Source of the DNA: Alphaproteobacteria bacterium
GTDB taxonomy: Bacteria > Pseudomonadota > Alphaproteobacteria > SHVV01
Length of the DNA: 47,572 bases
Direction: 5' to 3'
Assembly (NCBI GenBank): GCA_009694095.1
Contig: SHVV01000004.1
Coordinates: forward strand, 1-47,572
A model generated the notes under the pieces. It made no database searches and was not told the origin of the DNA. It saw only the letters and a list, made by a program, of their open reading frames with translations. This document shows positions 33,979 through 43,593 of the stretch, piece by piece (position 1 is the stretch's first letter; each line of letters starts with the position of its first letter). The translations under genes were made by a program, and so were the position numbers.

Positions 33979-35400
33979 ATGACCAAACGGATTCGGTGCG
34001 GCCGGTTGTTCAGCGGGATCGAGAACGAGACCCGCAAGGATCAGACTATCGTCGTCGACGATGGCGGCGTCATCACGTACGTCGGACCGACGAACGAGGC
34101 GCCGCCGCGGGGCTCGCGTGAAGTTTCGATCGATCACAGCAAGCAGTTCGTGATGCCCGGGCTGATCGACGCGCACACGCATCTCACGTTCGGCGGAACG
34201 CAAACGCTCGAAGACATCGATCTCTATGCGCCGCTCGAATTTCGCGCGCTGCGGGCGCTCATCTGGGGCCAGCGGCTGCTGCAAGCGGGCTTCACCGGCG
34301 TGATCGATCCCGGCTGCACTGGTCGCACCATGATTTCGGTGCGCGATGCGATCAACTCCGGAATGTTCGAAGGACCGCGCGTCTGCGCCTCGGGTCCGTT
34401 CATCGGCAACTATCAAGGATACACCGCGTTCTATCCGACGTGGATCAACAATCCGACCGCGGTGTATGCGCATGTCGATTCGATCGACCGCGGCATCGAG
34501 ATCGTGCGTTCGTTCGCCAAGGATGGGGTCGACTTTTTCAAATTCGCGCTCGACGGCAGCGCGCTCGACGGCAAGGGCGGATTGGCGTCGTCGATGCGGC
34601 CCGATGAAACCAAAGCTTTGTTCGGCGAGGCGCATCGCCTCGGCAAGCGCGTGATTGCTCACTCGAAGGGACGCGACGGCGCCGAAACAGCGGCCAAAGC
34701 TGGCGCCGACGTGATCTACCATTTCTCGTGGCAGGACGATGCGTCGCTCGAGGCGGTGATCGCCAACAAAGTAACGATTTGCCCTTCGCTCGTCATCATT
34801 CACAATCGCTATGCGTACACTCAACCGACGGACGGTCACGGGATGGGAGCTTCGACCGCGGGCCGCCTGCGGGACCCTCGTCATCCCGAGTGGGACGGCC
34901 ACGGCGCCCGATCGGATCTCGGACGTTCGGAATGGCGCGGCGCGATCGCGGCCGCCAAGAAAGCCTATCAGGCTGGCGTTCCGATCATGGTCGGCAGCGA
35001 CTCCGGATTTGCGGTGTGCCCGGTCGGCGAATGGAACGCGCTTGAGCTTGTGCTTCTGCACAAGTACGTCGGGATGACGACGGCCGATGTCCTCAAGGGT
35101 GCGACGTCGGTCAACGCCAAGTTCATGCCGGGCGGCGACAAGTTTGGCGTGCTCGAGAAAGGTCGCTTCGCCGACATCTTGGCCGTCGATGGCGATCCTC
35201 TCACGGCGATCGACGTGCTGCTCGATAAGTCGAAACTCACCGTCTACAAGGCGGGCGAACGCATCAAGTCAATGCCGCCCGCGATCAACTACCGCAAAGA
35301 GCAGGATTTCTCCTATCGCATGTGGCAGGACGTCTACGACCAGCGCTTTGTCAAAGCGTTGGGCGAGGCGTCGCGGCTGCAGGCTTTTGCCGCTGAGTAG
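33979..35400 (+). CDS. Amidohydrolase-superfamily protein (imidazolonepropionase/prolidase-like)
   Basis: MTKRIRCGRLFSGIENETRKDQTIVVDDGGVITYVGP...FVMPGLIDAHTHLTFGG...KRVIAHSKG...PIMVGSDSGF...ADILAVDGDPLTAIDVL. Confidence 0.9.
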   Translation: MTKRIRCGRLFSGIENETRKDQTIVVDDGGVITYVGPTNEAPPRGSREVSIDHSKQFVMPGLIDAHTHLTFGGTQTLEDIDLYAPLEFRALRALIWGQRLLQAGFTGVIDPGCTGRTMISVRDAINSGMFEGPRVCASGPFIGNYQGYTAFYPTWINNPTAVYAHVDSIDRGIEIVRSFAKDGVDFFKFALDGSALDGKGGLASSMRPDETKALFGEAHRLGKRVIAHSKGRDGAETAAKAGADVIYHFSWQDDASLEAVIANKVTICPSLVIIHNRYAYTQPTDGHGMGASTAGRLRDPRHPEWDGHGARSDLGRSEWRGAIAAAKKAYQAGVPIMVGSDSGFAVCPVGEWNALELVLLHKYVGMTTADVLKGATSVNAKFMPGGDKFGVLEKGRFADILAVDGDPLTAIDVLLDKSKLTVYKAGERIKSMPPAINYRKEQDFSYRMWQDVYDQRFVKALGEASRLQAFAAE

Positions 35401-35413
35401 CTATCAGTTCGTC

Positions 35414-36778
35414 ATGGCGCGAAAAGGACGTTTCCTCTCGGCTCCGTACGGTGCCTACCATCAAGCGATCGTACCGCCGATCGACGAGACTATGCAGCTG
35501 GTGGGTCCGGGCACGCCGGGCGGCGAGTATCTGCGTCGATTCTGGCACCCAGTCGCGCAATCGGTGCGGCTCGACGACCGGCCAGTCGCATTGCGTATCC
35601 TCGGCGAAGATCTGGTCCTGTTTCGCGACAAATCGGGCCAGCTCGGATTACTGCACCGAAACTGCGCGCACCGCGGCACTTCGCTTGAGTTCGGCAAGAT
35701 CGAGGAGCACGGTCTGCGGTGCTGCTATCATGGCTGGCTGTTCGGCGTCGATGGAGCGCTGCTCGAAACGCCGGCCGAGCCCGCGAATAACCCTTATCTC
35801 GGTAGACTTTGCCAGGGTGCCTATCCGGTCGTCGAACGTCATGGCCTCGCGTTCGCTTATTTTGGCCCTCCGGACAAGAAACCGCCGCTACCCGCTTTCG
35901 ACATCATTGATCAACCGGGGATGGCAATCGGCCATGGTGAGCCATCGGTCATTGGCAACGTCAAGCCGTGCAATTGGCTTCAGATCATGGACAACGTGGT
36001 TGATCCGGTGCACGAACCGTTCCTGCACGCGCGTCACTCGGGGATTCAGTTCCGTGATCGCGACGGGCGCGAGGTGAGCGAACTGCTCGACTTGGGCGAG
36101 CCGGAGTGGTTCGAGACGCCGATTGGCATCCTCTGCGAGGAAGCACGCTGGGTGGGCGACTCGGTTTGGGTTCGCTCGATGGAATATATCTGCCCCAACA
36201 TCGCGCTCGTGTGTCAGACCCCGAGCCTGCCGCCGCACTATTCGAGCAAGTCGGACGAGATCGCATCGCTCCCACTGCTCTGCCGCTGGCGGGTTCCGGT
36301 TGATGACACGACGACCACCGAATTCGCGTATGTCTTTTATCCACGCACCGGCGTCAATGATTACCTGTCGAACGCAATTCCGGGAACGCGGTCGAACTAC
36401 GGTGATCGGAGCTACGAGGAACGGCAGCGGTACCCCGGCGACTATGACGCCCAGGTGTCGCAGCGCTCGATCGCTCGACACACGAACGAGCACCTGGCGG
36501 CATCCGACAAGGGTGTGGCGATGATGCGCCGCATGGTGCGCGACGGGATCGAGACGGTGGCGCGCGGCGAAGATCCAAAAGGGCTCCTGCGAACGCCCGG
36601 CGAAGTATCCACCTACGCCAATGAAACCGTGAAACGCTTGCCGCGCGGCGCGAACGAGGTCGAGAATCGGAGTATTTTGAAGGCCGCGATGCGGGCCGTT
36701 TTCGAACGTTCCTCACAAGGATCGCTGGCGGCGCGGGTGCGCCGAGACGCTTTACCCCCGCTTCAGATCAAGGTCTGA
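35414..36778 (+). CDS. Rieske oxygenase, phthalate 4,5-dioxygenase-like (paralogue A)
   Basis: MARKGRFLSAPYGAYHQAIVPPIDETMQLVGPGTPGGEYLRRFWHPVAQS...CAHRGTSLEFGKIEEHGLRCCYHGW...NWLQIMDNVVDPVHEPFLHARHSG. Confidence 0.92.
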   Translation: MARKGRFLSAPYGAYHQAIVPPIDETMQLVGPGTPGGEYLRRFWHPVAQSVRLDDRPVALRILGEDLVLFRDKSGQLGLLHRNCAHRGTSLEFGKIEEHGLRCCYHGWLFGVDGALLETPAEPANNPYLGRLCQGAYPVVERHGLAFAYFGPPDKKPPLPAFDIIDQPGMAIGHGEPSVIGNVKPCNWLQIMDNVVDPVHEPFLHARHSGIQFRDRDGREVSELLDLGEPEWFETPIGILCEEARWVGDSVWVRSMEYICPNIALVCQTPSLPPHYSSKSDEIASLPLLCRWRVPVDDTTTTEFAYVFYPRTGVNDYLSNAIPGTRSNYGDRSYEERQRYPGDYDAQVSQRSIARHTNEHLAASDKGVAMMRRMVRDGIETVARGEDPKGLLRTPGEVSTYANETVKRLPRGANEVENRSILKAAMRAVFERSSQGSLAARVRRDALPPLQIKV

Positions 36779-36803
36779 GCGAATCGATACCTAGATGCGG
36801 CGG

Positions 36804-37811
36804 CTAGCGCCGACCCGCGTCGACCGGGCGCCACTTGCGGGTCGACTCGATGAATAGATCCTCCGGTGCGAACTTCTTGGCTGAAATTCCTTGCTCGAAC
36901 GACCAACGCGTTTGCGCTTCGAGCGTCGGGCTGAGCGGCTCGACGCCGTAAGGCCAGAAATTCTTTCCCATCAGTTTGACGGTGTCTTCTGCCTCGGCCA
37001 CGATCCAGGGCAGACTGGTTGTTAAAGCATCGAGCTCAAACAGACGGGGCATCGCCCATTGCTTGGCAAGTTCGAACGCATTCAGCAAGTTCACCGGCAA
37101 CCACGAGTACTTCTCGATCATGTCGGTTCGGATGCCGATCAAATGCATGATCGGCCAAACTTTGGTGCGTTCGAAGCTCGCGCGCTCGACGCTGCGGAAA
37201 TCCGGAAACAGGCGCTTGATCTTGGGATGACCGGCGAGGAACGCATCGGGATCGCGGGCCGCAACGATCGCATCGATCTTGCCCTCGATCAGGAGCTCGG
37301 TCAGAGACTTGCCACGTTCGGCCATCTTGGCTTCGATGCCGGCAGGCGGTTCGAAGTCCATGTAGGCGTGATCATAGGCGGTGTCCACTCCGCCGAAACA
37401 GTACTTGATGTCGGTGTGGCCGATGCCGAATTCATCTTTCAGCACGCCTTTGGCCGAGAGCCCGCGCGTAAAGTGATAGTTAGGCATGCCGATCGTGGCG
37501 CCTTTCAAGTCCTGCGGTTTCTTGATGCGGCCGTCGGCGTTGATCCAAATCGAGCAGTGCGCGAAGACGCGTGAAACAGCCACCGGGATCGCACGATAGG
37601 GGAGATCGCGGCGCGAGCGAGCCAGCATGTAGGTCGAGAGCGACATCTCCGAGACTTGGAACTCGTGGTTGTTCATGAGCCGCGGGAACGAGGACGATGG
37701 CGGCAAATGAACGAACGTTACGTCGCAGCCTTCGACTTTGACGTCACCGTCGCGAAGCGCTTGGATGCGGTCGTAGTTGTCGCAAACGATTGTAAGCGGT
37801 ACGCGCGCCAT
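36804..37811 (-). CDS. 4,5-dihydroxyphthalate decarboxylase-like / NMT1-type substrate-binding-fold protein
   Basis: MARVPLTIVCDNYDRIQALRDGDVKVEGCDVTFVHLPPSSSFPRLMNNHEFQVSEMSLSTYMLARSRRDLPYRAIPVAVSRVFAHCSIWIN...KKPQDLKGATIGMPNYHFT. Confidence 0.8.
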   Translation of the reverse strand: MARVPLTIVCDNYDRIQALRDGDVKVEGCDVTFVHLPPSSSFPRLMNNHEFQVSEMSLSTYMLARSRRDLPYRAIPVAVSRVFAHCSIWINADGRIKKPQDLKGATIGMPNYHFTRGLSAKGVLKDEFGIGHTDIKYCFGGVDTAYDHAYMDFEPPAGIEAKMAERGKSLTELLIEGKIDAIVAARDPDAFLAGHPKIKRLFPDFRSVERASFERTKVWPIMHLIGIRTDMIEKYSWLPVNLLNAFELAKQWAMPRLFELDALTTSLPWIVAEAEDTVKLMGKNFWPYGVEPLSPTLEAQTRWSFEQGISAKKFAPEDLFIESTRKWRPVDAGRR

Positions 37812-37985
37812 TGGCTCCTCCTTGAACGACCATCGCCAGCGCCGCTCGAACGACGCCTATCACATGGCCGTGCTTTCCTTAGCCCAGAGTGGGCACCGCG
37901 TCCACGCTCGCTGCGCCCTTGATTGAGCAACGCCATAGCCTCACAATCGCCGGCACTAGGCGCAGTTGCATAGAGGCAATCGGAG

Positions 37986-39311
37986 ATGGCGGATCAGCAT
38001 CGATTTCTAACCGAGACATTTTCGGCCTACACGCAGGCTGAAGTTCCGCCGATCGAGGAGAATCTGCAGCGAGTCGGACCGGGAACGCCGGGCGGCGAAT
38101 ATTTGCGCCGTTTTTGGCAGCCGGTTGCCCAGTCGGCGATGTTGAAGGACCTTCCGGTCAAGATCCGCATCATGGGCGAGGATTTGGTTATTTTTCGCGA
38201 TAAGTTGGGGCGGGTCGGCTTACTTGAGATGCACTGCACGCACCGTGGAACGTCTCTTGAGTTTGGTAGGATCGAGGACCGCGGTATCCGCTGCTGCTAT
38301 CACGGCTGGCAGTTCGATATCGATGGCGCGATCCTCGACACCCCGGCCGAGCCGGAAAAAAATCCGTACAAGGGTAAGCTCTACCAAGGCGCTTATCCGA
38401 CGATCGAATATCGCGGGCTGGTGTTCGCTTACATGGGGCCGCCGGACAAGAAACCGCCGTTCCGCAAGTTCGACATCTTCGAAAATCCAGACATCGACTT
38501 TGGGCTTGGAGAACCGCTCGGCGGCAATTTGAAGCCGTGCAATTGGCTGCAAGTCATGGACAATGTCGCCGATCCGGTGCACGAGGCGTTCTTGCATGCT
38601 TCGATATCGGGCATACAGTTCACTGACACCAACGGGCGCACGGTCGAAGAGCTCGCCGACAAAGGCGAGGACGACTACTGGGAAACCGATGTCGGCGTCC
38701 TTTGCCATGTGGCGCGGCGCGTCAAAGAAGCGGTTTGGGTTCGCTCGATGGAGTACGTGATTCCAAACATTATCCAGATCTGCCAAATGCCGTTGTTGCC
38801 GCCGCCGTTTGCAAGCGGTGAGGACGAACTCACGATGCCGCAGCTCCTGACGCGGTGGCGTGTTCCGATCGACGACGAAAACACGATCGAATTCGCGTTG
38901 GTCTATTTCGGCAGGAATGACGAAAGAAACTACGTGAGTGCGCCTTCAATCGCCCTCGCTACGAACCGCGGCGGCCGCAGCTACGAGGAAGCGCAGCGCA
39001 CGCCGGGCGACTACGATGCGCAAGTCGGTCAAGGACCGATCGCGCGCCACGGCCGGGAGCACCTTGGTCGCACCGATCGCGGTGTCGCGCTCATGCGCCG
39101 GATCGTGCGCGAAGGGATCGAAGCGGTCGAGCGAGGCGAGGACCCGAAAGGATTGTTCCGGAACGGGGCGATCGCGCCGGTCTACGCCAACGAGACCATC
39201 CGCCGTGCATCACGCGGTGCGACTCCGGAGGAAGACCGCGCGATCGTTCGCCGCGTCTCGCACGACCTTTATCGAAAAACGTTGGCGTCGCGACCGCGAA
39301 CATGGGCCTAA
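37986..39311 (+). CDS. Rieske oxygenase, phthalate 4,5-dioxygenase-like (paralogue B)
   Basis: MADQHRFLTETFSAYTQAEVPPIEENLQRVGPGTPGGEYLRRFWQPVAQS...CTHRGTSLEFGRIEDRGIRCCYHGW...NWLQVMDNVADPVHEAFLH. Confidence 0.92.
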   Translation: MADQHRFLTETFSAYTQAEVPPIEENLQRVGPGTPGGEYLRRFWQPVAQSAMLKDLPVKIRIMGEDLVIFRDKLGRVGLLEMHCTHRGTSLEFGRIEDRGIRCCYHGWQFDIDGAILDTPAEPEKNPYKGKLYQGAYPTIEYRGLVFAYMGPPDKKPPFRKFDIFENPDIDFGLGEPLGGNLKPCNWLQVMDNVADPVHEAFLHASISGIQFTDTNGRTVEELADKGEDDYWETDVGVLCHVARRVKEAVWVRSMEYVIPNIIQICQMPLLPPPFASGEDELTMPQLLTRWRVPIDDENTIEFALVYFGRNDERNYVSAPSIALATNRGGRSYEEAQRTPGDYDAQVGQGPIARHGREHLGRTDRGVALMRRIVREGIEAVERGEDPKGLFRNGAIAPVYANETIRRASRGATPEEDRAIVRRVSHDLYRKTLASRPRTWA

Positions 39312-39378
39312 CGACGACCACTATCGACCTCTCCCCGTGGAGAAGCGAGTTTCTTCGGCAAGGCGAGAGGGCTCACTA

Positions 39379-40701
39379 ATGGGCGCACAGCATTTTCTCA
39401 CCGAAACGTACGGTGGCTATCGGATCGCCAAACAACCGGCGATCGACGAAGACCTCACGCGGGTCGGGCCGCGTACTCCAGCCGGAGAATTGCTCCGGCG
39501 CTATTGGCAGCCGATTTTACATTCGGCCGACCTCAAGGACCTGCCGGTTCCAGTTCGGATTCTTGGCGAGGACCTGGTTGCTTTTCGCACCCTGGGGGGA
39601 GAGGTGGGGCTGCTCGAGCGACACTGTTCGCACCGCGGCGCCTCGCTCGAGTACGGCAAGATCACGGAAAACGGTATCCGCTGCTGCTACCACGCGTGGC
39701 ATTTCGCGCCTGATGGGCGCTTGATCGAGGCACCGACCGAGCCTGCGCAGAACCTATATGCCGGCAAGCTCTGCCAGGGCGCCTATCCGACGAGGGAATT
39801 TGCCGGACTTGTGTTCGCCTATTTGGGGCCACCTGAACGCAAGCCGATATTTCCGCTCTACGATTCGCTCGCGCGGAAGGACTTTCACTTCGGCCTCGGC
39901 GAGCCCGACGGGAACAAGATCAACATCCAGCCGACCAACTGGCTGCAGATGATGGACAACACGCCCGATCAGGCGCACGAGGCGTTTCTCCATTGCATGC
40001 ACTCCGGCCCGCAGTTTCTAGACCAGAACGGTCGGCCGATCACCGAACTTGCTATCATTGGCGAACTTGATTGGTGGGAGACGCCGGCCGGGCTCGCCTG
40101 TCACGAAGCGCGTCGGGTCGGCCCCGATGTCTGGGTTCGCTCGATGGAGCTTCTGTTTCCGAACTCGGTCCAGGTCTGTCGCCCACCGGTATTCCCGCCG
40201 ATCTATCCGCCCGAAAAGAACAGGATCGAATACCCGCCGTTCTTGATCCGGTGGAAGGTGCCGATCGATGACACGCATACGGCGAACTACTCGATCATCT
40301 TCTACTTTCACGATGAGCCGGCTGACTATTTCACCAAGCCGACGCCGGCGGCCAAAGCGCTTTATAGCAATCGAACGTACGAAGAGATGCAGCGCTCGCC
40401 GGGTGATTTCGAAGCTCAGATCGGGCAAGGGCCGATCGCTATTCAGGCGCGCGAGCATTTGGGCCGCACCGATCGCGGACTCGCGATGATGCGCAAGATG
40501 TTGCGCGACAATATCGAGGCCGTGCGCCGCGGCGACGATCCAAAAAATGTCGTTCGTACGGCGAACGGCCCGATCCCGACGTACTCGCGCGAAATGATGA
40601 TTCGAGTACCGATGGCTAACGACCCTGAAACGGATAAGAGTCTTTTGCGCCAGCTGTCGAAGCAGACACTCGATCTTTCCTTCGCGGCGGCAGGGCGCTG
40701 A
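39379..40701 (+). CDS. Rieske oxygenase, phthalate 4,5-dioxygenase-like (paralogue C)
   Basis: MGAQHFLTETYGGYRIAKQPAIDEDLTRVGPRTPAGELLRRYWQPILHS...CSHRGASLEYGKITENGIRCCYHAW...NWLQMMDNTPDQAHEAFLH. Confidence 0.92.
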   Translation: MGAQHFLTETYGGYRIAKQPAIDEDLTRVGPRTPAGELLRRYWQPILHSADLKDLPVPVRILGEDLVAFRTLGGEVGLLERHCSHRGASLEYGKITENGIRCCYHAWHFAPDGRLIEAPTEPAQNLYAGKLCQGAYPTREFAGLVFAYLGPPERKPIFPLYDSLARKDFHFGLGEPDGNKINIQPTNWLQMMDNTPDQAHEAFLHCMHSGPQFLDQNGRPITELAIIGELDWWETPAGLACHEARRVGPDVWVRSMELLFPNSVQVCRPPVFPPIYPPEKNRIEYPPFLIRWKVPIDDTHTANYSIIFYFHDEPADYFTKPTPAAKALYSNRTYEEMQRSPGDFEAQIGQGPIAIQAREHLGRTDRGLAMMRKMLRDNIEAVRRGDDPKNVVRTANGPIPTYSREMMIRVPMANDPETDKSLLRQLSKQTLDLSFAAAGR

Positions 40702-40772
40702 CAGGGCTGACAATGGGCGTATCGTAGGTCGCGGACGTCTGCCAAAACCTGCGAGTCAGTTGGGAATTATCG

Positions 40773-42215
40773 ATGGTCGGTATCCTTGCATATGGCGGTT
40801 ATGTCCCGCGGCTTCGGCTGAAACGCGCAGCGGCGGTCGCAGCAAACGCCTGGTTCGCGCCAGGGCTTAAGAGCTACGCGCAGGGCGAACGCTCGATCTG
40901 CAATTGGGACGAAGACACGCTCACGATGGCAGTCGCTGCCGCGCGCGATTGCTTGGGGCCAACACCGCCCAAGAGTTTGGCCGCGCTCTACTTGGCTTCG
41001 ACCACTCATCCATTTGCGGATCGGCAAAACGCGGCCGTGGTTGCGACCGCGCTCAATCTGCCGGCTGATCTCGCGACCTCGGACGTTTCCGGAACGCAGC
41101 GCGCTGGAACCTCCGGCTTGATAACCGCCTTGAACGTCGTGAGGGGAACTGGAAATCCCGCTCTTTATATCGCCGCCGACAACCGACGCACGAAGTCCGG
41201 ATCGGCCGGCGAACTGCTCTACGGCGCGGGCGCGGCGGCGCTGGTGCTTGGGCCGGACGACGGGACCGCCGAGTTCGTCGCTTCGCATCAGATAGCAGTC
41301 GATTTTGTCGACCACTATCGAGCCGAGGGCGAGGAGTTCGACTACGGATGGGAAGAACGTTGGATTCGCGACGAAGGATTCGCTCGGCTCGTGCCGCAGG
41401 CGTTGACCGGCCTGTTTGCAAAGACCGACATTAAACCGAATGAGATCGACTATTTCGTCTTACCGTGCGTGTTTCGCGGCGTTGTCCAGGGGATTGTTAA
41501 ACGGATCGGCATTCGCGAAGCGGCGGTGAGCGATAACCTGCACACGGTCATGGGCGAAGCGGGTGCAGCGCACGCCGTGGTGATGCTGGCGAGGCTCCTT
41601 GAGACGGCGAAGCCAGGGCAAACGATCCTGGTCGCCAGCTTCGGCCAAGGATGCGATGCGCTTCTCTTTCGAGCGACCGATCGGATCGCGATGACGAGGC
41701 CCTCCCGCGGCATTAGCGGTTTTCTCGCTCGCCGCAAGGAAGAGACTAACTACCAGAAATTTCTCGCCTTCAACGATCTCGTGGTTCGCGACCTGGGCAT
41801 GAGGAGTGAAGTCGACAAACAAACGGCGATGACCACGCTCTATCGCAACAAGGAGATGATCCTGGGGTTCGTCGGCGGGAAATGCCGTGTTTGCGGCACG
41901 CTGCAATATCCGAAATCAAATATCTGCGTGAACCCCAATTGTGGCGCGGTCCACAGCCAGGACAACCACCCGTTTGCCGATACACCGGCGGAAATTCTGA
42001 CTTGGACCGCCGACAATCTCACGTTTACCGCCGATCCGCCGGCGCATTACGGAATCGTTCAATTCGCCGCGGGTGGCCGGTTCCTCGCCGATTTCACGGA
42101 TGTCGATCCGGGAACGATCGATGTCGGACAGCCGATGCGAATGACGTTCCGCATCAAAGACCGCGATCGGCAGCGCGGCTTCGTGCGATACTTTTGGAAA
42201 GCGGCGCCGGGCTAG
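40773..42215 (+). CDS. HMG-CoA-synthase/KAS-III-like thiolase-fold protein with C-terminal DUF35-type zinc-ribbon/OB domain
   Basis: MVGILAYGGYVPRLRLKRAAAV...CNWDEDTLTMAVAAARDCL...GAGAAALVLGPD; C-terminal CRVCGTLQYPKSNICVNPNCGAVHSQDNH (CxxC...CxxxxC) followed by an OB-like region. Confidence 0.85.
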   Translation: MVGILAYGGYVPRLRLKRAAAVAANAWFAPGLKSYAQGERSICNWDEDTLTMAVAAARDCLGPTPPKSLAALYLASTTHPFADRQNAAVVATALNLPADLATSDVSGTQRAGTSGLITALNVVRGTGNPALYIAADNRRTKSGSAGELLYGAGAAALVLGPDDGTAEFVASHQIAVDFVDHYRAEGEEFDYGWEERWIRDEGFARLVPQALTGLFAKTDIKPNEIDYFVLPCVFRGVVQGIVKRIGIREAAVSDNLHTVMGEAGAAHAVVMLARLLETAKPGQTILVASFGQGCDALLFRATDRIAMTRPSRGISGFLARRKEETNYQKFLAFNDLVVRDLGMRSEVDKQTAMTTLYRNKEMILGFVGGKCRVCGTLQYPKSNICVNPNCGAVHSQDNHPFADTPAEILTWTADNLTFTADPPAHYGIVQFAAGGRFLADFTDVDPGTIDVGQPMRMTFRIKDRDRQRGFVRYFWKAAPG

Positions 42216-42234
42216 GGTTACATGGGAGCGAGCG

Positions 42235-43437
42235 ATGGCACAGGGCATCAGGGACAAAGTCGCGATCCTCGGCATGGGGTGCTCGAAGTTTGGCGAACGC
42301 TGGGACGCAGACGCTGACGACCTTATCGTCGAGGCCTTCACCGAGTGCGTGAAGGACGCCGGAATCGACAAGAGCCGCATCGAAGCCGCTTGGCTCGCCA
42401 CCGCGATCGAAGAAGTGAGCGTCGGCAAATCAGGAATACCGCTCGCGCAAGCGCTACGCCTTCCCTATATCCCGGTGACGCGCGTCGAGAATTTTTGCGC
42501 CTCAGGTACGGAGGCATTTCGTGGCGCGGTCTATGCCGTGGCCTCTGGCGCTGTCGATATCGCGCTAGCGGCCGGTGTCGAGAAATTGAAAGACACCGGT
42601 TACGGGGGCTTGCCGCAGCGAAGCCGAGGATCGCTCAACGACATGTACTGGGCGAACCTATCGGCGCCGGGGAGTTTCGCGCAACTTGCGTCGGCCTACC
42701 GGGCGAAGCACCGGGTGAGCCGAGAAGACCTAAAGCGGGCGATGGCGCGGGTTTCGATCAAGAGCCACGCCAATGGCGTCAAAAATCCTAAGGCTCATCT
42801 GCGCAAAGCAATCACGGAAGAGGACGCGCTCAAGGCGCCGATGGTGGCCGAGCCGCTGGGTCTGTTCGATTGCTGCGGCGTTTCGGACGGCGCGGCCTGC
42901 GCGATCGTGACGCGTCCGGAAATCGCTCGCGAACTCGGCAAGAGCGACCTTGTATCGGTCAAGGCGCTGCAGCTGTCGGTCTCCAACGGCGCCGAAGCCG
43001 GCTACAACAATTGGGACGGAAGCCATTTCGTCACCGCCCGCATCGCGTCGCGTAAGGCCTACGAAGAAGCGGGCATCGGCAACCCGCGTGATGAAATCAG
43101 CATGGTCGAGGCGCACGATTGCTTCTCGATCACCGAGCTTGTGGCCATGGAAGACCTGCGCCTTTCGAACGAGGGCGAGGGGTGGCGGGACGTGCTCGAT
43201 GGAGCATTCGACGCCGATGGCCGTCTTCCCGTCCAAATCGACGGCGGCCTCAAGTGTTTTGGGCACCCGATCGGCGCATCGGGGCTGCGGATGCTGTACG
43301 AAATGTACCTGCAGCTCCAAGGACGCGCCGGCGAGCGCCAAATCAAGAATCCGCGCTTCGGCATGACCCATAATTTGGGCGGGTTTCCGCATCAGAATGT
43401 GTGTTCGGTCGGAATTCTCGGGCGCTTCGAACACTAA
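42235..43437 (+). CDS. Thiolase (SCP-x-like acetyl-CoA acetyltransferase family)
   Basis: MAQGIRDKVAILGMGCSKFGERWDAD...VTRVENFCASGTEAFRGAVYAVASGAVDIALAAGVEKLKDTGYGG...CFGHPIGASGLRMLYE...THNLGGFPHQNVCSVGIL. Confidence 0.9.
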   Translation: MAQGIRDKVAILGMGCSKFGERWDADADDLIVEAFTECVKDAGIDKSRIEAAWLATAIEEVSVGKSGIPLAQALRLPYIPVTRVENFCASGTEAFRGAVYAVASGAVDIALAAGVEKLKDTGYGGLPQRSRGSLNDMYWANLSAPGSFAQLASAYRAKHRVSREDLKRAMARVSIKSHANGVKNPKAHLRKAITEEDALKAPMVAEPLGLFDCCGVSDGAACAIVTRPEIARELGKSDLVSVKALQLSVSNGAEAGYNNWDGSHFVTARIASRKAYEEAGIGNPRDEISMVEAHDCFSITELVAMEDLRLSNEGEGWRDVLDGAFDADGRLPVQIDGGLKCFGHPIGASGLRMLYEMYLQLQGRAGERQIKNPRFGMTHNLGGFPHQNVCSVGILGRFEH

Positions 43438-43593
43438 GCCGAGGTACGGCCGGCCAAAAGGATCGCTCGTGGGCTCGCTTCGACTATCGGGGTATTCACC
43501 GAGGGCGCTCCTGCGACGTCCCGATACTTCTCGGCGCGCCGCTACGGCACAATCCGACCGACGGTTTCCTCTTGACCGCGAGCGAAGAAGGTT

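Noticed and set aside
33787-35061. 424-aa minus-strand ORF
   Set aside because: Antisense to the clear amidohydrolase at 33979-35400; typical high-GC shadow ORF.
38938-39378. N-terminal extension of the third Rieske paralogue
   Set aside because: Out-of-frame reading of the preceding Rieske gene; the conserved start is MGAQHFLTETYGGY at 39379.
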